From Septoria linicola (lineage: Eukaryota; Ascomycota; Dothideomycetes; Mycosphaerellales; Mycosphaerellaceae), in assembly GCA_024114885.1 (NCBI GenBank), contig CP099420.1, positions 2,294,001-2,358,000 on the forward strand: DNA of 64,000 bases, given 5' to 3'. Positions 11,960 to 24,615 of the stretch are shown here, piece after piece. Each line of letters opens with the position of its first letter. The first letter of the stretch is position 1. The position numbers and the translations under genes were made by a program. A model generated the notes under the pieces. It was not told the origin of the DNA. It did no database searches and saw only the letters and a program-made list of their open reading frames with translations.

Positions 11960-13990
11960 ACTATCTAGCTCGGACTAGAATCCCTTCTTTAATAAAGAGA
12001 ACGTAACTAAGTATATTAAGCGTTTTAAAGTACTATATAGTAACTACGCTATTCTACTTATTAATAATAATAAATAGCTTTACGAGAAGTTACTTACTTA
12101 GGTTATAGTTATCTAACGTAGACGATACTAGCGCCTTAATAGTTTCTACGACCGAGACTACGCTAAGTTTAAAGAGTCGATTATTAAAGAATACTAAAAG
12201 TACGATAATATATATATACTCGGAAACCGCTACTATATAGAAAACCTTTATAAGGTTAACTATAGCGAGGATAATAATCTCTTAGAGTACTTAAGGCAGT
12301 TTATACTCTACTCTAATACTATACCTACTTTATATATAGACGAGCGTTCTCGTACTCTTCTATTTATACGAGGCCTTCTATTTCGTTTTAGTAAGAGGCT
12401 CTAGGCCTATCTTAGGTTAGATCTTAATAATAAGGACTTAGATTATAGTAAGCTCTTAAAGATAGCCTAGCGTTAGATTAATAGTAATAAGGACTTTAAA
12501 TTAGAAGTATATAACGAAGGTAGTAGAGACGTCTAGTAGTTATACGAAGTAGTAAAGAAGTCCGCTCTAAGACTAAACTCTAAGTTTAAGGCTAGAGAAA
12601 CGGTAGTCTATAAAGGCTATAAGCTAGTAACTATCGATAATATTACCGCTAGTATATAAGATCTTATAATCGCTACGATTCGTTAACTCGAAGAAAGAGG
12701 CCTATAGCCGCTATACCTATCGATAGGATAGCGAGCGAAGTCTTACGATTACGACTATCTATATATTCTAAGGCCTACTTATAGCTAGGAGATTTCGATT
12801 AACTTAGCTACGATAGATAATAGGTTAATAATTAAGGCCTATATAGCGATCGCTCTAAAGATTTTAGGTTATTAGATATATAGGCTCGAAGGCTATATAG
12901 CTATAAACTACGAGTACCTATAGTAGTTCGAGACTAAGAGCTTAATATATAGAGATCTAAAGACTAGTATTATATACTATAGAATATCTCGTCTAGATAT
13001 AGAAAAGATATAGTACTACTAGGATAAGGAACTACTAAAGCTATTCGTATTAATAGGAGTATTAGAGTAGCGCTATAAGAAGATTAATCTTAAAAATATA
13101 GATCGTTTATTAACGTTAAGAGCGAGCTAGTAGAGGATAGCGAATAAGGTAGCTAGTATCGATAGTTCTATTAATATTAGTTAAGTCGCTTCTATTATAT
13201 AGAAGGATTAGGACGATCTAATCGGCGCCTACGTAGCTAGAGATAGCGTAAAGATAAAGTAGAACCTAAATCCTTCTCGTCTAGTTAAAAAATAGCTAAT
13301 AGGAGTATAGAAGTAGATTACGACCTAGGCTATAGCTATAAGAACCTACGCTTATCGTTACTCTTATATTAAAGAGGTTAAAGATAAAAACTAGCTAGCT
13401 TCTTACCTTATAGATATAGAGGAGTTAGAGGATTCTTAAACTTAGAGACGTAATAATAATAAGATCGAGGATAAGTAGATATACGACTACCTAAACGGTC
13501 TACTAGTTCTAGTCGCTCCTACGTATACTTAAAAGTAAAAGAAGGCTAAGGAGCCTCTAAAGACTAAGCGTATAGATAATTACCTTCGAGCTATATACGC
13601 TAATAATAACGCTAACGTCTTCTAGATAGACAAAATACTCGAATCTAAGGTCTAGTTAAGCTTAGTAGAGATTATTCTCTATAGCGAGCGAGCGTTATAT
13701 TCCTTATAGAGTCGTATTCTAAACGATACGAATCTACGTAAGAAGCTTAATAAGCTCTATATAAAGAAGCGTACGAATAGAGGTAGTAGAGCTAAGATTA
13801 GTATATATTCCTTACTATCTAAAGCCTTTAGCGAGTAGGTAGAGGAGGAGCTAACGAAAGCTGTTTTAGTAACCGATATTAAGGCCTTCTAGGTTACTAC
13901 TATAGCGATTAATATAGTTAAGCCTAGGCCTACTTCTAAGCTTTATAAGCGAATAGATAATATCCTTCTATTATTTAATAATATCTATTA
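11960..13990 (+). pseudogene. Gypsy copy 1 gag relic
   Basis: A plus-strand frame broken by TAA/TAG keeps a retrotransposon gag-like core at about 11,985-12,480: NKENVTKYIKRFKVLYSNYA, then a charged helical region, then LEYLRQFILYSNTI and RTLLFIRGLLFRFSKRL. This matches in order the capsid-domain layout of fungal gypsy Gag. No zinc knuckle was found. The downstream half (12,500-13,990) is alpha-helical and charged without a recognisable motif. The exact start is lost to mutation. Confidence 0.6.
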
Positions 13991-14009
13991 AATTGTTCTA
14001 AGTATCTAC

Positions 14010-14420
14010 GTACCTATAAAGTATAGACCTCGAATAATAGCTTATAAGTCTTTAATTAACGAGAGGGCTAAGTTAATAATTATACTAATCGAATACGTTC
14101 GAAAGCTTTAAGTCGGTATAACCCTTCTTAGTAATATTACTATAGAAGAAGTTAGAGGTAAGGTTACTTTTATTAGATACTACCTAGAGGTATTAATCGA
14201 TACCTTTAGCGTAAGAGTTACGATACTATTTCTAGTCTTACTAGCAAACAGCTCGATCTTACTTAGCCGACTATAGGCGCGGCGGGTACGCCTAGCTTCT
14301 AAGAACTACGATAATAGCTCTTAGAAGAGCTTAATTAGTACTCTAGACGGCTATATTATTATATTTACTAGCTTTAATAGCTATAGTAATATACGAACTA
14401 TAGAATAGGTCTTAGGAAAA
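14010..14420 (+). pseudogene. Gypsy copy 1 protease-region relic
   Basis: The plus-strand frame from about 14,013 reads YRPRIIAYKSLINERAK, then GKVTFIRYYLEVLIDTF and ILLSRL, the layout of the retropepsin domain of fungal gypsy Pol (central hydrophobic strands, then an ILLGRPW-like end). The same segment is still open for 88 codons in copy 2 (54,251-54,517). The catalytic Asp triad cannot be placed with certainty. Confidence 0.5.
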
Positions 14421-14705
14421 GCTAGAGTACCGAGGAACTAGCTCTAGTCGACGGTACGAGTATAGTAGAGGCTCTAATACGTATATCGCGTTAAGATTTA
14501 ATAGAAGTTAGCGTCCGAACTCTAACTTTTAGTAATTATTAGCTAAAGAATATAGGGTATACTATCGAGGACTCTAGATCTTATAATAGCGAGGAGTAGA
14601 GAGAGGGATTATAAGCTTTTTAAGCTTCTACTACTCTTTCTATATAAGGTTTAGTAGTTAGAGGTAAAAACTCTACTTAGAGAGGTTAGCTAGTAGAACG
14701 TTCTA

Positions 14706-14730
14706 TAGTTACCTTTTTAAACGATAATTA
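14706..14730. repeat. 25-bp palindrome, site 2 of gypsy copy 1
   Basis: TAGTTACC...CGATAATTA, 25 bp, between the protease region and the reverse transcriptase region. Confidence 0.65.
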
Positions 14731-15519
14731 CGTTATACCTTCTATACTATACTTTAAACTATACTAGTAGTATAGATAGATAAGCGATTAGTACTAGTAT
14801 TCGTTTACGGTTACTAATAGTCCTAAACTCTTAGAGAATTAAGTCTTTAACTACCTTACGTAGTAGTTATTATATATAAAGGTAATTTACTTCGAAGACT
14901 ATTTTATAGCGGACTTAATTAGACAAAGTACCTCTCTACGATAGTAGCTCGAACTATTAAGACGGGTTAATTATAGCTAGACTTAAATATAGTATAACTA
15001 TCTCGTAGTAGTAGCTATCGAAAATAATATCGCTAAATTTAGCTAAAATAGTCGACTTAAGAAGCTTTTACTAGCTACTAGCGAAGCCGAACTAGCTTAT
15101 ACTAGCGAGCGAGACTTATACTAGGGTATTAGGTATAGTTTTAACGATACTATACTAGTATCTTAATCGAGCTAGAGTTTAAATTACGAAGGCGAATACT
15201 TAATAATTACCTATAGAAAGCTTAGAGAGGCGGAGCTAGCTATCTAAGAACCTAGACTCTACGATAAGGTTATTTCTAATAAAGTAGACGACGAGCTTAG
15301 TAAAGAGACGTACGTTATCTCGGCTACTATTAATATAGTAGTAGAGAGAGCTCGTAATAAAGAAGCTATAAAGTAGTAGAAGCTAGATAATTATATTAGC
15401 GCCTATACTCTTTATAAGCGAGTTACTAATAAGATTAAACTAGTAAATACCGATATTACTATAACTAATAGCTTAAACCCTAGCGGACTAAAGGACTAGC
15501 GACGGACTTATATTAAGAA

Positions 15520-18500
15520 GGAAGCGGCTATACTACCTAGTACTAGACCTTATAATAGTAAGTACTTAACTAAGAGGTTCTCGACGATCGAGCCTAGATT
15601 ACGCCTTACGCCTAAATAGCTTATAAAGTTCAAACCTAGTATAGAACTACTACTAAAGGAGCTAGATTTATTATACTATATACTAAGGAACCGAGAAGCT
15701 ACTTTTATATAGGACTTTACGTATTTAGGCCGAATTAACTCTAATATTACTCTACTATAGAAGATTTAGATAGTTCCTTATAAGCTATAGTAGTATCTAG
15801 GCTTTAAGCTAAACCTATTACTACGATATATCGTAGAAGATATACTAAGATAACGAATCTAAGCTAGAACTCTTAAGCTATACTACGATACTTATCGAAA
15901 CCTATACTTCCTTATTAGTAAGAAGATAGAAACGGGTAAGCTAAAGAAGTATTAGTTAATTAACGTAGCTTAGAAGTTTAATTAAGTTACTATAAGAGAT
16001 TCGAACTTACTACTCGACGGTAAGAGTTTCTCTAAGGACTTTACTAGTTACGCGCTAGCCTCGTTAGTTAATATCTTCTCTAGGTATAACTAAGTCCTAC
16101 TCGATAAATTATATAGAGACCTTATAGGCTTTAATTTACCGCTAGGCCTATTATAGTAGATAACGTTACTATAAGGAGCTACAAATTCTATTACCTAGTT
16201 CGTTTATATTATTAATTAAGTGCTTATAGAGTATATCTCGTATAAAGTAAGGCTGTTCCTTAATAATATTAGTATTAAAGAGCTTAAGACGAAGTACGAT
16301 AGTAAAGAGGTTAAACCTAGCCTCTACTACTACGTTATTAAATATATTATAGCTATAGACGACGTTCTCTATAATATAGAATAGGCTAATATAATAGTAG
16401 CTTTTAATAAGCTATAGCTCTATTACGAATAACTAGTAATCGTTAGTTACCTTACTAGTATTAATAGTTACTATCTAGACTTCGTAAGAGTAGCGAAGAT
16501 TAAGAAATAGCCGACGCTAGAGAATTAGAAAGAGGTTCGAATCTTCCTCGACGTAGTTATATACTACTACGTCTAGGTTAAAGGTTTTACGATTATCCTT
16601 ACTCTACTATTTAAACTCTTATAGAAGGATACTAAGTTTTAATAGACTACTAAATACTAACTAGCTAAAGACGTCGTTTTAAAGGTACTAGTTTTAGCTC
16701 TAGCCCTAGTTACTCTTAACTATAGAGAAGGAGTAGAACTTATTATCGTAGGCGTAGATTCGAGTAGTAAAGGTTAGAGATATACGCTTTCCTAATATAA
16801 TCGAGACGAGCTACTTCTTCGCTATCTAGTTCGGTATAAGTCTAGCCTATTTAACCTAGTAGAAGTTAAGTATAATACTAGAAAGCGCGAATGCCTTAGT
16901 ATACTAAAGGTATTAAAGAAGCTAAAACTATAGTTATTTAGAGTATACTTTTAGCTAGAGATTAATATAAATACTCTCGTTTACTAGCTTAATAAAGCTA
17001 CCTCTAATTTACTAAATATAGTAATAACGCGCTAGCTAGTATAGATCTACCTCTTCGACTTTAACGTTATATATATTCCTAGTAAGAAGTATATAGCTCT
17101 AGATTCTTTATCGAAGAAGCCTACTATACCTAAAGATATAGAGGCTATAGAATAGGAAGAAGACGTAGATCTAATAATTAACGAGTAATTCTTCGATACC
17201 TTTTACGTTAACGTCTTCTTTATATAGGTAATTTAGAGCGAGCTACCTATAATTAATAGGATCTACTCTTAGGAGTTAATAAATATCGCTTTCGTACTTA
17301 TACGAATATAAAGACCTAAGAGAGTTTCTAATAACGAGTATAAGTAGTTAAGGAAGAAGTATTAGCTATTTTATATTAAGAATAACTAGCTCTAGCGCTA
17401 AGAGTAAGTAGCTAGACCTCTATAGCGAGTTATTAATAAACCTAAAGTATAAACTTATATTATTAAAGTATACTATTATAAGAACGGTTATTATAGTACT
17501 AAATAGACGTATAATCTTATCTAGAAACGATAGTAGTAGGATAGGGTTTAAGCTTAAATCTCGCTCGCTATTTAGTAATATACTATTTATAGTCTTTAGT
17601 ATAGAACGTAGGTACCTAGAGAACTATAGATCCTACTCTAAGTTATAGTCTACTAGCGATAGTATATCGATAGCTTATATATCTCGAAGAACTATTTATT
17701 AATAGTTATACGCGAATCTCTATTATATTAGCTAGAAGTACGTATATTCTAGTACCTAGTAAAGAGTATCTCCTTAGTATAGATAGTAAGATTTATATAG
17801 GAAGAGATCTTTTACTAGTAGGGTACCGCTATAGAAGTTATCCTTAATAACTATAAGACTAACCTTAGTAACTTAGAGAAGCTACTACTATCGTATAGTA
17901 TTAAACGTATTAATATTTCGCTATACTACTCTTAGTCTAACGCTATCGTTAAAGTTAGCTATAAGATAATATTAGACGCTTACTTAAAGCTCTTTAATAG
18001 TAGCCTTTATACGATTCGTAACTATATTCTAGTAGTTCTATAAGTAGAGAGAACGATAATAGTCTCTACTACTAGTCTAATACCGTTAGAGGTAATAATT
18101 AGACGTAACGTAGTACTACTAATCGAGCTAGAATACTATATCTTCTAGATTATAGATTAGGGTAAGGTTAAGACTAGAGTAGAGCTCCTTACGATTCGAG
18201 CTTAAGCTCTAGAAGCTATAGAAACGACTATAGAAGAAAGACGACTACGTTAATAGTATCTCTAAGAATAGAATAAGGCGTACTTCGATAAATATCGCTA
18301 TATAGACCTTACTATATTAAAGGAAAGAGATCTCGTATTAGTATACTACTCTAAATTAAAAACTAGCTTCTTCTATAAGCTTACGTTTAGGTAGGAAGGC
18401 CTTTTTAGAGTATCTAAAGTATTATAGAGAGGTATATTATATAAGCTTAAGGAACTAGATAGCTTAAAATAAGAGTATATCTATAAGAGAATAGATCTTA

Positions 18501-18760
18501 AGAAATATATCTTTCTATAAGAAAACCTAAAGCTAGTTCTAGATTAGGTTAAGCTAGAAGAAGTACTACTACTAATAGAGAAGATTATAGAACTAGGACT
18601 TCTACTTAGGTATAAGTATCTATAGATCTTTATTAGTAAGCTATTAGTAATAACTTAAGAAGAAAAAAAGAGTTATATACGCTAGCTACTAATAGAGCTT
18701 AAAGAGGAAGTAGAAGACTTAGTAAGCTAAAGGCTAAAACTAGCCTAATAGAGCTAAAGA
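15520..18760 (+). pseudogene. Gypsy copy 1 pol relic (RT, RNase H, integrase)
   Basis: One plus-strand frame with TAA/TAG interruptions shows reverse transcriptase (KLKKYQLINVAQKFNQVTI at about 15,940; catalytic FLDD read as FLNN at 16,256-16,267), an RNase H-type stretch (about 16,700-17,000), and integrase (IKRINISLYYSQSNAIVKV at about 17,900, then LPLEVIIRRN-type and KVKTRVELLTIRAQALEA segments). It ends with a GPF/Y-like C-terminal region (GLFRVSKVLQRG, about 18,400). The order and wording match fungal Ty3/gypsy Pol. The Asp-to-Asn change in FLDD is what RIP on the opposite strand would cause (TGATGA to TAATAA). Inactive. Confidence 0.85.
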
Positions 18761-18769
18761 AGTAGAAAT

Positions 18770-20175
18770 TCGATAGGCGATACTTAATTAGAGGTATAAG
18801 CTAAGATCTAGCTACTAAAGCCTAGCCTCTACTATAAAAAGGCTAATCTTCCTAAGTCTATACTATCTTAAGCGCTTCTTTTATTCCTAGAGCTCTAATC
18901 TAACCTTCTTAAGCGCTTCTCTTATTCCTAAAACTACTATTAAGCTCTAATCGAAGCTTCCTAAGCTTATAATTTACTAGACTAGTAGAAATCTAGCTAA
19001 ATCTTAGCTATCTTAAATATTTCTTTTATTTCTAAAACTACTATCGAGCTCTAATCTAAGCCTCCTAAGCTTCTCTTTTACTAGATTAGTAGAAATCTAG
19101 CTAATTCTAACTATCCTAATACTATTTTCTATAGCTAAGATAAGTATCTATATAGCTAGTTACTCTTCTAAGCTTAACTTTTAAATATAGACTTTATATC
19201 TACTAGCTAACCTACTATCCTACTCCTTTTTCTAAGTCTCGAGCCTACTATTACTATAAAAGTTAGCTATCTCAAGCTACTTTCTACTACTAGGTTTTAA
19301 AAATCTAAGCTAGATCTATACTTCTAAAGCTCTTTTCTACTAGCGATTTCTAAAATTAGTACTATAATCTACCTTCCTAGAGCTTTTTTCTATCGCTAAT
19401 TAAAGAAGAGAGATAAGAATTATCTATCCTAAAGGTCTTTTTACTACTAATTTTTGCCTAACTAAAGGAATCGCTAAAAATATTAGTTTCTAATAGAGAA
19501 TTCTTAAAGTTTAAGGTTTTTAGCCTATATAAAGGTAAAGAAGCTTAAATCCTTAGTAATAACGGCTCTAATAGCCCCTTTCTAGCTATTAATTATAGCG
19601 CTAGCGGTCTCTTACGATATAGAAAGCGCGATCTAGTAAGTCGACCGAGTATATAAAAAATAAGGCTCTTTTAAGTTAGTAGAAGTAACGACGATAGTAT
19701 CTAAGTCTTAGTCCTTATTAGTGATAGTAAGGTATATACTATAGTAGTTAGTAGTAGCGTTAGTAGTATACGATAGCTATAGAAGCGTTAAGGTAAAGTA
19801 AACTTTTAGTTATCTTTTTAAACGATAACTAAAACCTTATATAACTAAGCTCTACGTATAGACCTCTAATCCTAATAGTAGTTACGCTACTACGATAAGA
19901 TATATAATTAGACTACTTTTACGCTCTAAACGATCTCTTCTTCCTTACTAACTATTAATTAGTTACTATAGAGCCTTACTTCTATTAAGTTCGATTCTTA
20001 TCTTTCGTTACTACCTAGTAACGCTATATAGCTATTTATATACGTAAGTAGTAACTAATATAATAGAAAACTCGATAACCGGTTACGCGTCCGACCCTCC
20101 TCGCTATTTAAGTTACTTATTACTAGTTACGCGCTTTATATCGCTCTAAGCTACTAATACGACTAATTAAAGATA
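18770..20175. repeat. Gypsy spacer between pol and extra frame, with about 110-bp internal repeats
   Basis: Non-coding part of the element. Units containing CTAAAACTACTATNNAGCTC, AAGCNTCCTAAGCTT and TTTACTAGANTAGTAGAAAT are repeated at about 18,915 and 19,020, with a partial unit near 18,865. The same structure appears in copy 2 (59,100-59,330) and, reversed, in copy 3 (about 45,180-45,430). Confidence 0.6.
19807..19831. repeat. 25-bp palindrome, site 3 of gypsy copy 1
   Basis: TAGTTATC...CGATAACTA, 25 bp with a near-perfect 9-bp arm pair, between pol and the extra 3' reading frame. Confidence 0.75.
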
Positions 20176-20179
20176 TTCT

Positions 20180-23078
20180 TTTTCTCTATTACGTATAAAG
20201 AACAAGACTTCTCCTTTCTAGCGTTCTTTAACGCCTAAACGCTTATTAAGACTAGCGCTTTCGCCTTCTACCTCGCCTATTCGAAGTCTAATATAAGAAC
20301 TACCTAGATAAGATTCTCTAAAGAAGAGACGAAAAATAGCTTCTTTAAGTTCTATATAAGATATAGCGCTCGCTTATACTAATCGCGAAGGCTCTCTCGT
20401 TAGTTTCTAGGCCTTAAGTAGATCTCTTACTAGTATAATAAACCTTAATAACGCTACTAAAGCTATCCTATCGCTAGAAACGCTATAAGAATAAGAGAAG
20501 AGTATTAACTTAGTACTTAAGTAAGTCGAGGAAGTAAACGATAGAATAAAGATCAGTATATTTAACTTCTTTAAATACCTCTTAGCTAAGATTTTACTAA
20601 AGTACCTTAACGCGTAGAGCGTAAAGCGCGATAATATAAAGAAGATATACTAAGAAGGCCGAGACTTAGTAAAGGAGAGAAACTTAATCTAGTAGTAGCT
20701 ACGTATAGAGTTTAGGCACGAGTAGAACTTCCTCTTCCTTAACTAAGTCTTATACGATAAAGAGATACTTAGGAACCTTTATTAATAGTTAAATAAGTAT
20801 AAAGGCGTCTTTAAAGAAAGCGAGCTTAAAGATTAGGTTTTCTTAGTATAGTAAAAGTAAGATCGTTTCTATTAGTAGGTAGCGAATATATTCTCTTATA
20901 GCTAGTATTTTTAGCTATAGAGAAGTAAGAAGACTCCTAGCTCGTAAAGCTTAGGCTTTATTAATATAAACTTAGATAGGCGACGCTACTAGAATAAGTT
21001 TAAGGTAGAGCTCTTATAGGTCGACGTCTTTAGCTATAAGATAAGAGAGGCACGCCTAGAGGTAGGCTATAAGCTTAATTAGTATAGATTTATAGTTAAG
21101 CTTACTAAGAGAGAGCGTAAAAAAGAGACTTTCGAAGAACCGACCTACGTATTCCTAGTAGTAGAGAAACAGCTTTTAATATCCTATAGACTATTACCTC
21201 CTTCTAGAAATCTAAGATCTAATAGACGACCCTCTTCCTCTACGCTTAAGAGCCTATTCTTATCTAGTCTAGCTCGAAACTCTAGTTAAGAAGAAGAAAA
21301 AGAAAGTAATTTACTTATAACCCTAGAGCCTCGCCTTAGAGGTTCTACGTCGCCTAGTACTATATAGAGGCTAAAAGCTTAGTTAGAGAAGTTAACGCTA
21401 AGCTCTACGAAGAAGCCTACGCCTATCCTTCGTAAGAGTAGAAGGCTTACTAGAATTCGTACTAGAAAAACTATTATTACCTCGATCGAGACTTCTCTTA
21501 TACTAAGCGCTTTAGGCGATAGCGATCCTATATAAGACTAAGTATTATCTATAATAGAGCTACTACTAGGTCTATAACGCCTATCGCTAATCGTACTAGA
21601 AGATAATAGCGGAATTAAGCTAGAGAGTAACTTAGAGCCTAATCTACGTTACTAGGCTTATTTAAAGGATAGTATTACCTTTAAAGTCTACTACTATATA
21701 ATCGTTAGTAGAGCTTTTAAAGAAGTCGATAATATCTAGGAGAAGAAGAAGGTAGCTAAGAGCTACGCTTTAATTAATATTCTTCTATACCTTAGCTAGC
21801 CTCTTTATAAAGAATATATAACTAAGATAGGTAATACTATAGGTTTAAAGCTACTAAAGACGGCTAATATAACGTATACCCTCTACTAGCGTATTATTTA
21901 GATAGGTAGTATAGCTAATCTCTAAGCCTTTATCGCCTAGAATACTTAAAACTAGACGTAGTTTAAGCTAGAAGCGAATACTTTCTTCTCTAAGCTAGTA
22001 GGACGCTCTTATTATAGTAAGAAGAGTACTAATACTTAGGAACTAGAGGACGATATTAACGCTCTAATACGTAAGATAGAAGGAAGCTATCTTAGATCCT
22101 TTTAGTTTATAGTAACCGAAGTAGACTTAAAGGTTACTTCTAACGTCTATTAGAGAGCTTAGGAGCTCTTAGACTATAATAGTAATAAGGGTACCTAGAC
22201 CGATTATAGCTTCCTCTTTTATTCTCCTTCTACTAGAGGCCTATTTTAGATCCTAGACTCTTTACTCGAAGCTATATAGTATAAGTTTATAGTATATCGA
22301 TAGTATAATATAGTTATTAGTTAGTATAGTTAGTCTCGTAGTATATAGTACTCGCTATTCTAATAGCTTCTTCGCTAATATCCTTTACTATAGCTATACT
22401 AGCTAGTTACTACTCTATATACGACTATTAAGTATATAGTCTACCTATCTACTACCTTTTATATCTTCGACGATAAGGTAGGTTCTAACTACCCTAACGG
22501 CTTCTAGTATATTATCTTAAATAAGAATATACTACTTAAGGAGAAGAGGCTTAATTAGGTTTAATTTACGATCTCTCTAGACGATACTAGCGATAAAGGA
22601 CGACTTTTACTAACCTCGGATATAATTAGTAACGAGCTCTTTAACTCTAAGGAGGCAAAGTAGCTAGTAAGGCGTATTATCGCTAATAAGTAAAGCTATA
22701 GTATAGGTTTTATCGAAACTATACCTCTAGTAATTACTAACGAAATAAAAGCTAATCTTAAGCTTAGTTAGAAGAACTTTTATACTAAAGTAGGCTTGCT
22801 AGTTATTTCGTACCCCTACCTCCCTTAGTAGTATACTCGTACTAACGAAGAGTATTATATAATTCTAATAGTATTTCTAGCTTACTCTAATAGTCGTACG
22901 TTAGATAAGCTACCTAATAGAAATTACGTTAACGTTCCTACGATCTATAGTATATATCTCTACTACGAGTAGATACTCTTTATAGCCTCTAGTACTATAT
23001 ACCCTACGCGAGTAATAAAACTCTTTATTACTAAGGTACTTCTAACTAGCCTAGGCCTAATTTCTAATATCTTAGTAG
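20180..23078 (+). pseudogene. Extra 3' reading frame of gypsy copy 1, main part (unknown protein)
   Basis: A single plus-strand frame runs from about 20,180 to the hAT insertion at 23,078 and resumes beyond it. It is interrupted only by TAA/TAG, giving a former product of roughly 1,000 aa. Seen: a Gln/Glu-rich probable coiled coil near the start (SINLVLKQVEEVNDRIK-like once stops are read as Gln), a Ser/Arg/Lys-rich middle (about 21,190-21,500), and a conserved-looking C-terminal half with NYPNGFQY (about 22,490) and ANLKLSQKNFYTK-like segments. It is present in all three copies, so it belongs to the retrotransposon. No homology is recognised; an envelope-like or captured host gene are both possible. 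Confidence 0.6.
23071..23078. repeat. Left 8-bp target duplication of the hAT element
   Basis: CTTAGTAG, repeated exactly at 31,327-31,334. Present once at the uninterrupted site in gypsy copy 2 (63,283-63,290). Confidence 0.95.
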
Positions 23079-23095
23079 TAGACGTCGGAATAGGT
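23079..23095 (+). repeat. Left terminal inverted repeat of the hAT element
   Basis: TAGACGTCGGAATAGGT, exact reverse complement of the right end. Followed by clustered TATAGGT-type subterminal repeats (23,090-23,260). Confidence 0.92.
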
Positions 23096-23303
23096 TAGTA
23101 TAGGTAGGGTTAGGTCTAAACCTATATTCTTAGTAATCGATATAGGTTAGAAAGGTAACCTACTAAAGCTTAATAGGTAGTACCTATAACTAGAAAATAT
23201 AGGTTAGGGCGTATACCTACGTAGGTACCTATAGGAGTATAGGTATAGGTATACTAAAATCTACGTACTATAAGTATCTAAGTACGTAAAAAGGACGATA
23301 GGC

Positions 23304-23328
23304 GCCGACTATATATACCGACTATAGG
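23304..23328 (+). repeat. 13-bp repeat array A (two units)
   Basis: GCCGACTATATATACCGACT: two CCGACTA boxes 13 bp apart, downstream of the second H3-like gene and about 225 bp from the left end. Confidence 0.7.
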
Positions 23329-23404
23329 GATAAGAGGAAACGAAGGTTTTATAGTATAAAAGTAGAAAGTAATCTTATATCGTTCGCTATAGTTATAATA
23401 TAAT

Positions 23405-24402
23405 TTAATACCGCGCTTCTACTACGTAGCTAGGTATCTCGAAGTAGCCTAAACGCTATTCCTTACGCCGAATATAATACGTAGTACTATACTACTTTAA
23501 ATAACCCTTATTATCTATAACGCTCTATATACGAAGTATTCTCTAAACGAGCTATATATCCTTCTACTAGATCGTAACTCGCTTTATATAGATAGCGTAG
23601 AGGTTAGTACCTATATAAGTTAGTATAAGCTACTAAATAGTAATATAGAAGGATATATACTCTTAAAAACCTTCGTTAAATAGAGCTCTACTATCTCTTA
23701 TAACGCTTCTAGTATACTAGCTCGAAAGCGTAGATCCTACTTAAAGCCGTACGCGACCTCTCTTACTAGTCGCTAGAAGAGAAGCTTACTAATAAGTAGA
23801 TCCCTAGTCCTCTAAAATATCCGAATCTCCTATAGAGCTAATACTATAGTAGATTAGCGTACCGACTACGTTTACCGACTACGTTTTAACTTACTACCTA
23901 GCTTATAGCGATAGGGCTTCCTTACCCTTCTAACTACTAGAGCTTTCTTAGAAAGCCTACTAGCTCGTACCGCGTTCTAAGTATTCGACTATACTTTTAG
24001 AATATAGGATTTCTTCTTTATAGTAAGTTTTAGACCGGCTCTTCTCTTCTTCTTCGTTACTATCTTATAAGGCGCTTTTTATATAATAGGCCGCTTTCTA
24101 CTAAGGCCCTTCCTACTAGTAGTAGGCCTCTTTATAGTAGGAGGCTTATTATTCTCCTATTTAGACGCGTCTTTATTATCTTCCTCTTTAGGCGCGTATT
24201 TATTATTACTATCTTATATATCGATAAGAATTAGATTATTAGCCTATCCTTAAGGCTAATCGCTAGCTCTCTCTATTTAAAGATACGCTAATAGAGTAGG
24301 AGAACGCGATACTTAATTAGCGAGAGCACGTTATTTAGGCGTAAGTATAGTAGCGTCTTATACGAGACGATTAAGAAAGTCGTAGTTAATTAGAAGTACT
24401 AT
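23405..24402 (-). pseudogene. Histone H3-like gene 2 (long N-terminal tail), RIP-broken
   Basis: Minus-strand gene with three exons: about 24,402-23,895, 23,843-23,661 and 23,610-23,405. Introns 23,894-23,844 (GTAAGT...CTATAG, GCTAAT branch) and 23,660-23,611 (GTATAT...ATATAG, TACTAAC branch) restore one H3 fold: RYKLG, LAL-stop-EIRIF, RDLLISKLLF-stop-RLVREV, DLRFRASILEAL-stop-EI, STNLYAIYIKRVTI and KDI-stop-LV. These align without gaps to alpha-N through alpha-3 of histone H3. Stops (all TAA/TAG) mostly sit where H3 has Gln, as in FQRLVRE, ALQE and KDIQL. The first exon encodes a tail of about 170 aa, Asp/Glu/Asn-rich then Lys/Arg-rich, far longer than the canonical H3 tail, with no ARTKQTARKS start. 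About 45 extra residues follow the fold. The first intron holds 13-bp repeat array B. Start (ATA from ATG) is inferred. Confidence 0.82.
23861..23885 (+). repeat. 13-bp repeat array B, inside the first intron of H3-like gene 2
   Basis: ACCGACTACGTTTACCGACT: two units at 13-bp spacing. It lies within the 51-bp intron, immediately before the GCTAAT branch sequence read on the minus strand. Confidence 0.8.
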
Positions 24403-24583
24403 ATCGCGCGAGAACGTAATAGAATATTAATAATATTATATTTATTTAGAGTTATAGTTATAAGGTTAAAATTATAAGGTTTTAGTATAAGGCTAGAATT
24501 TAAGGTCTAAAGCCTAAGGTACTAACGACCTCTCTATTCCTTAGAGGAACTCGCTATATATCTACTAAGATAATAGGTTAGAA

Positions 24584-24609
24584 ATATAGTCGGTATCTAT
24601 AGTCGGTAG
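24584..24609 (-). repeat. 13-bp repeat array C, inside an intron of H3-like gene 1
   Basis: On the plus strand TATAGTCGGTATCTATAGTC...: two TAGTCGG boxes 13 bp apart. On the minus strand it sits inside a 51-bp intron (24,615-24,565) running GTAAGT...CTAAC...TTAG. Confidence 0.8.
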
Positions 24610-24615
24610 ACTTAC

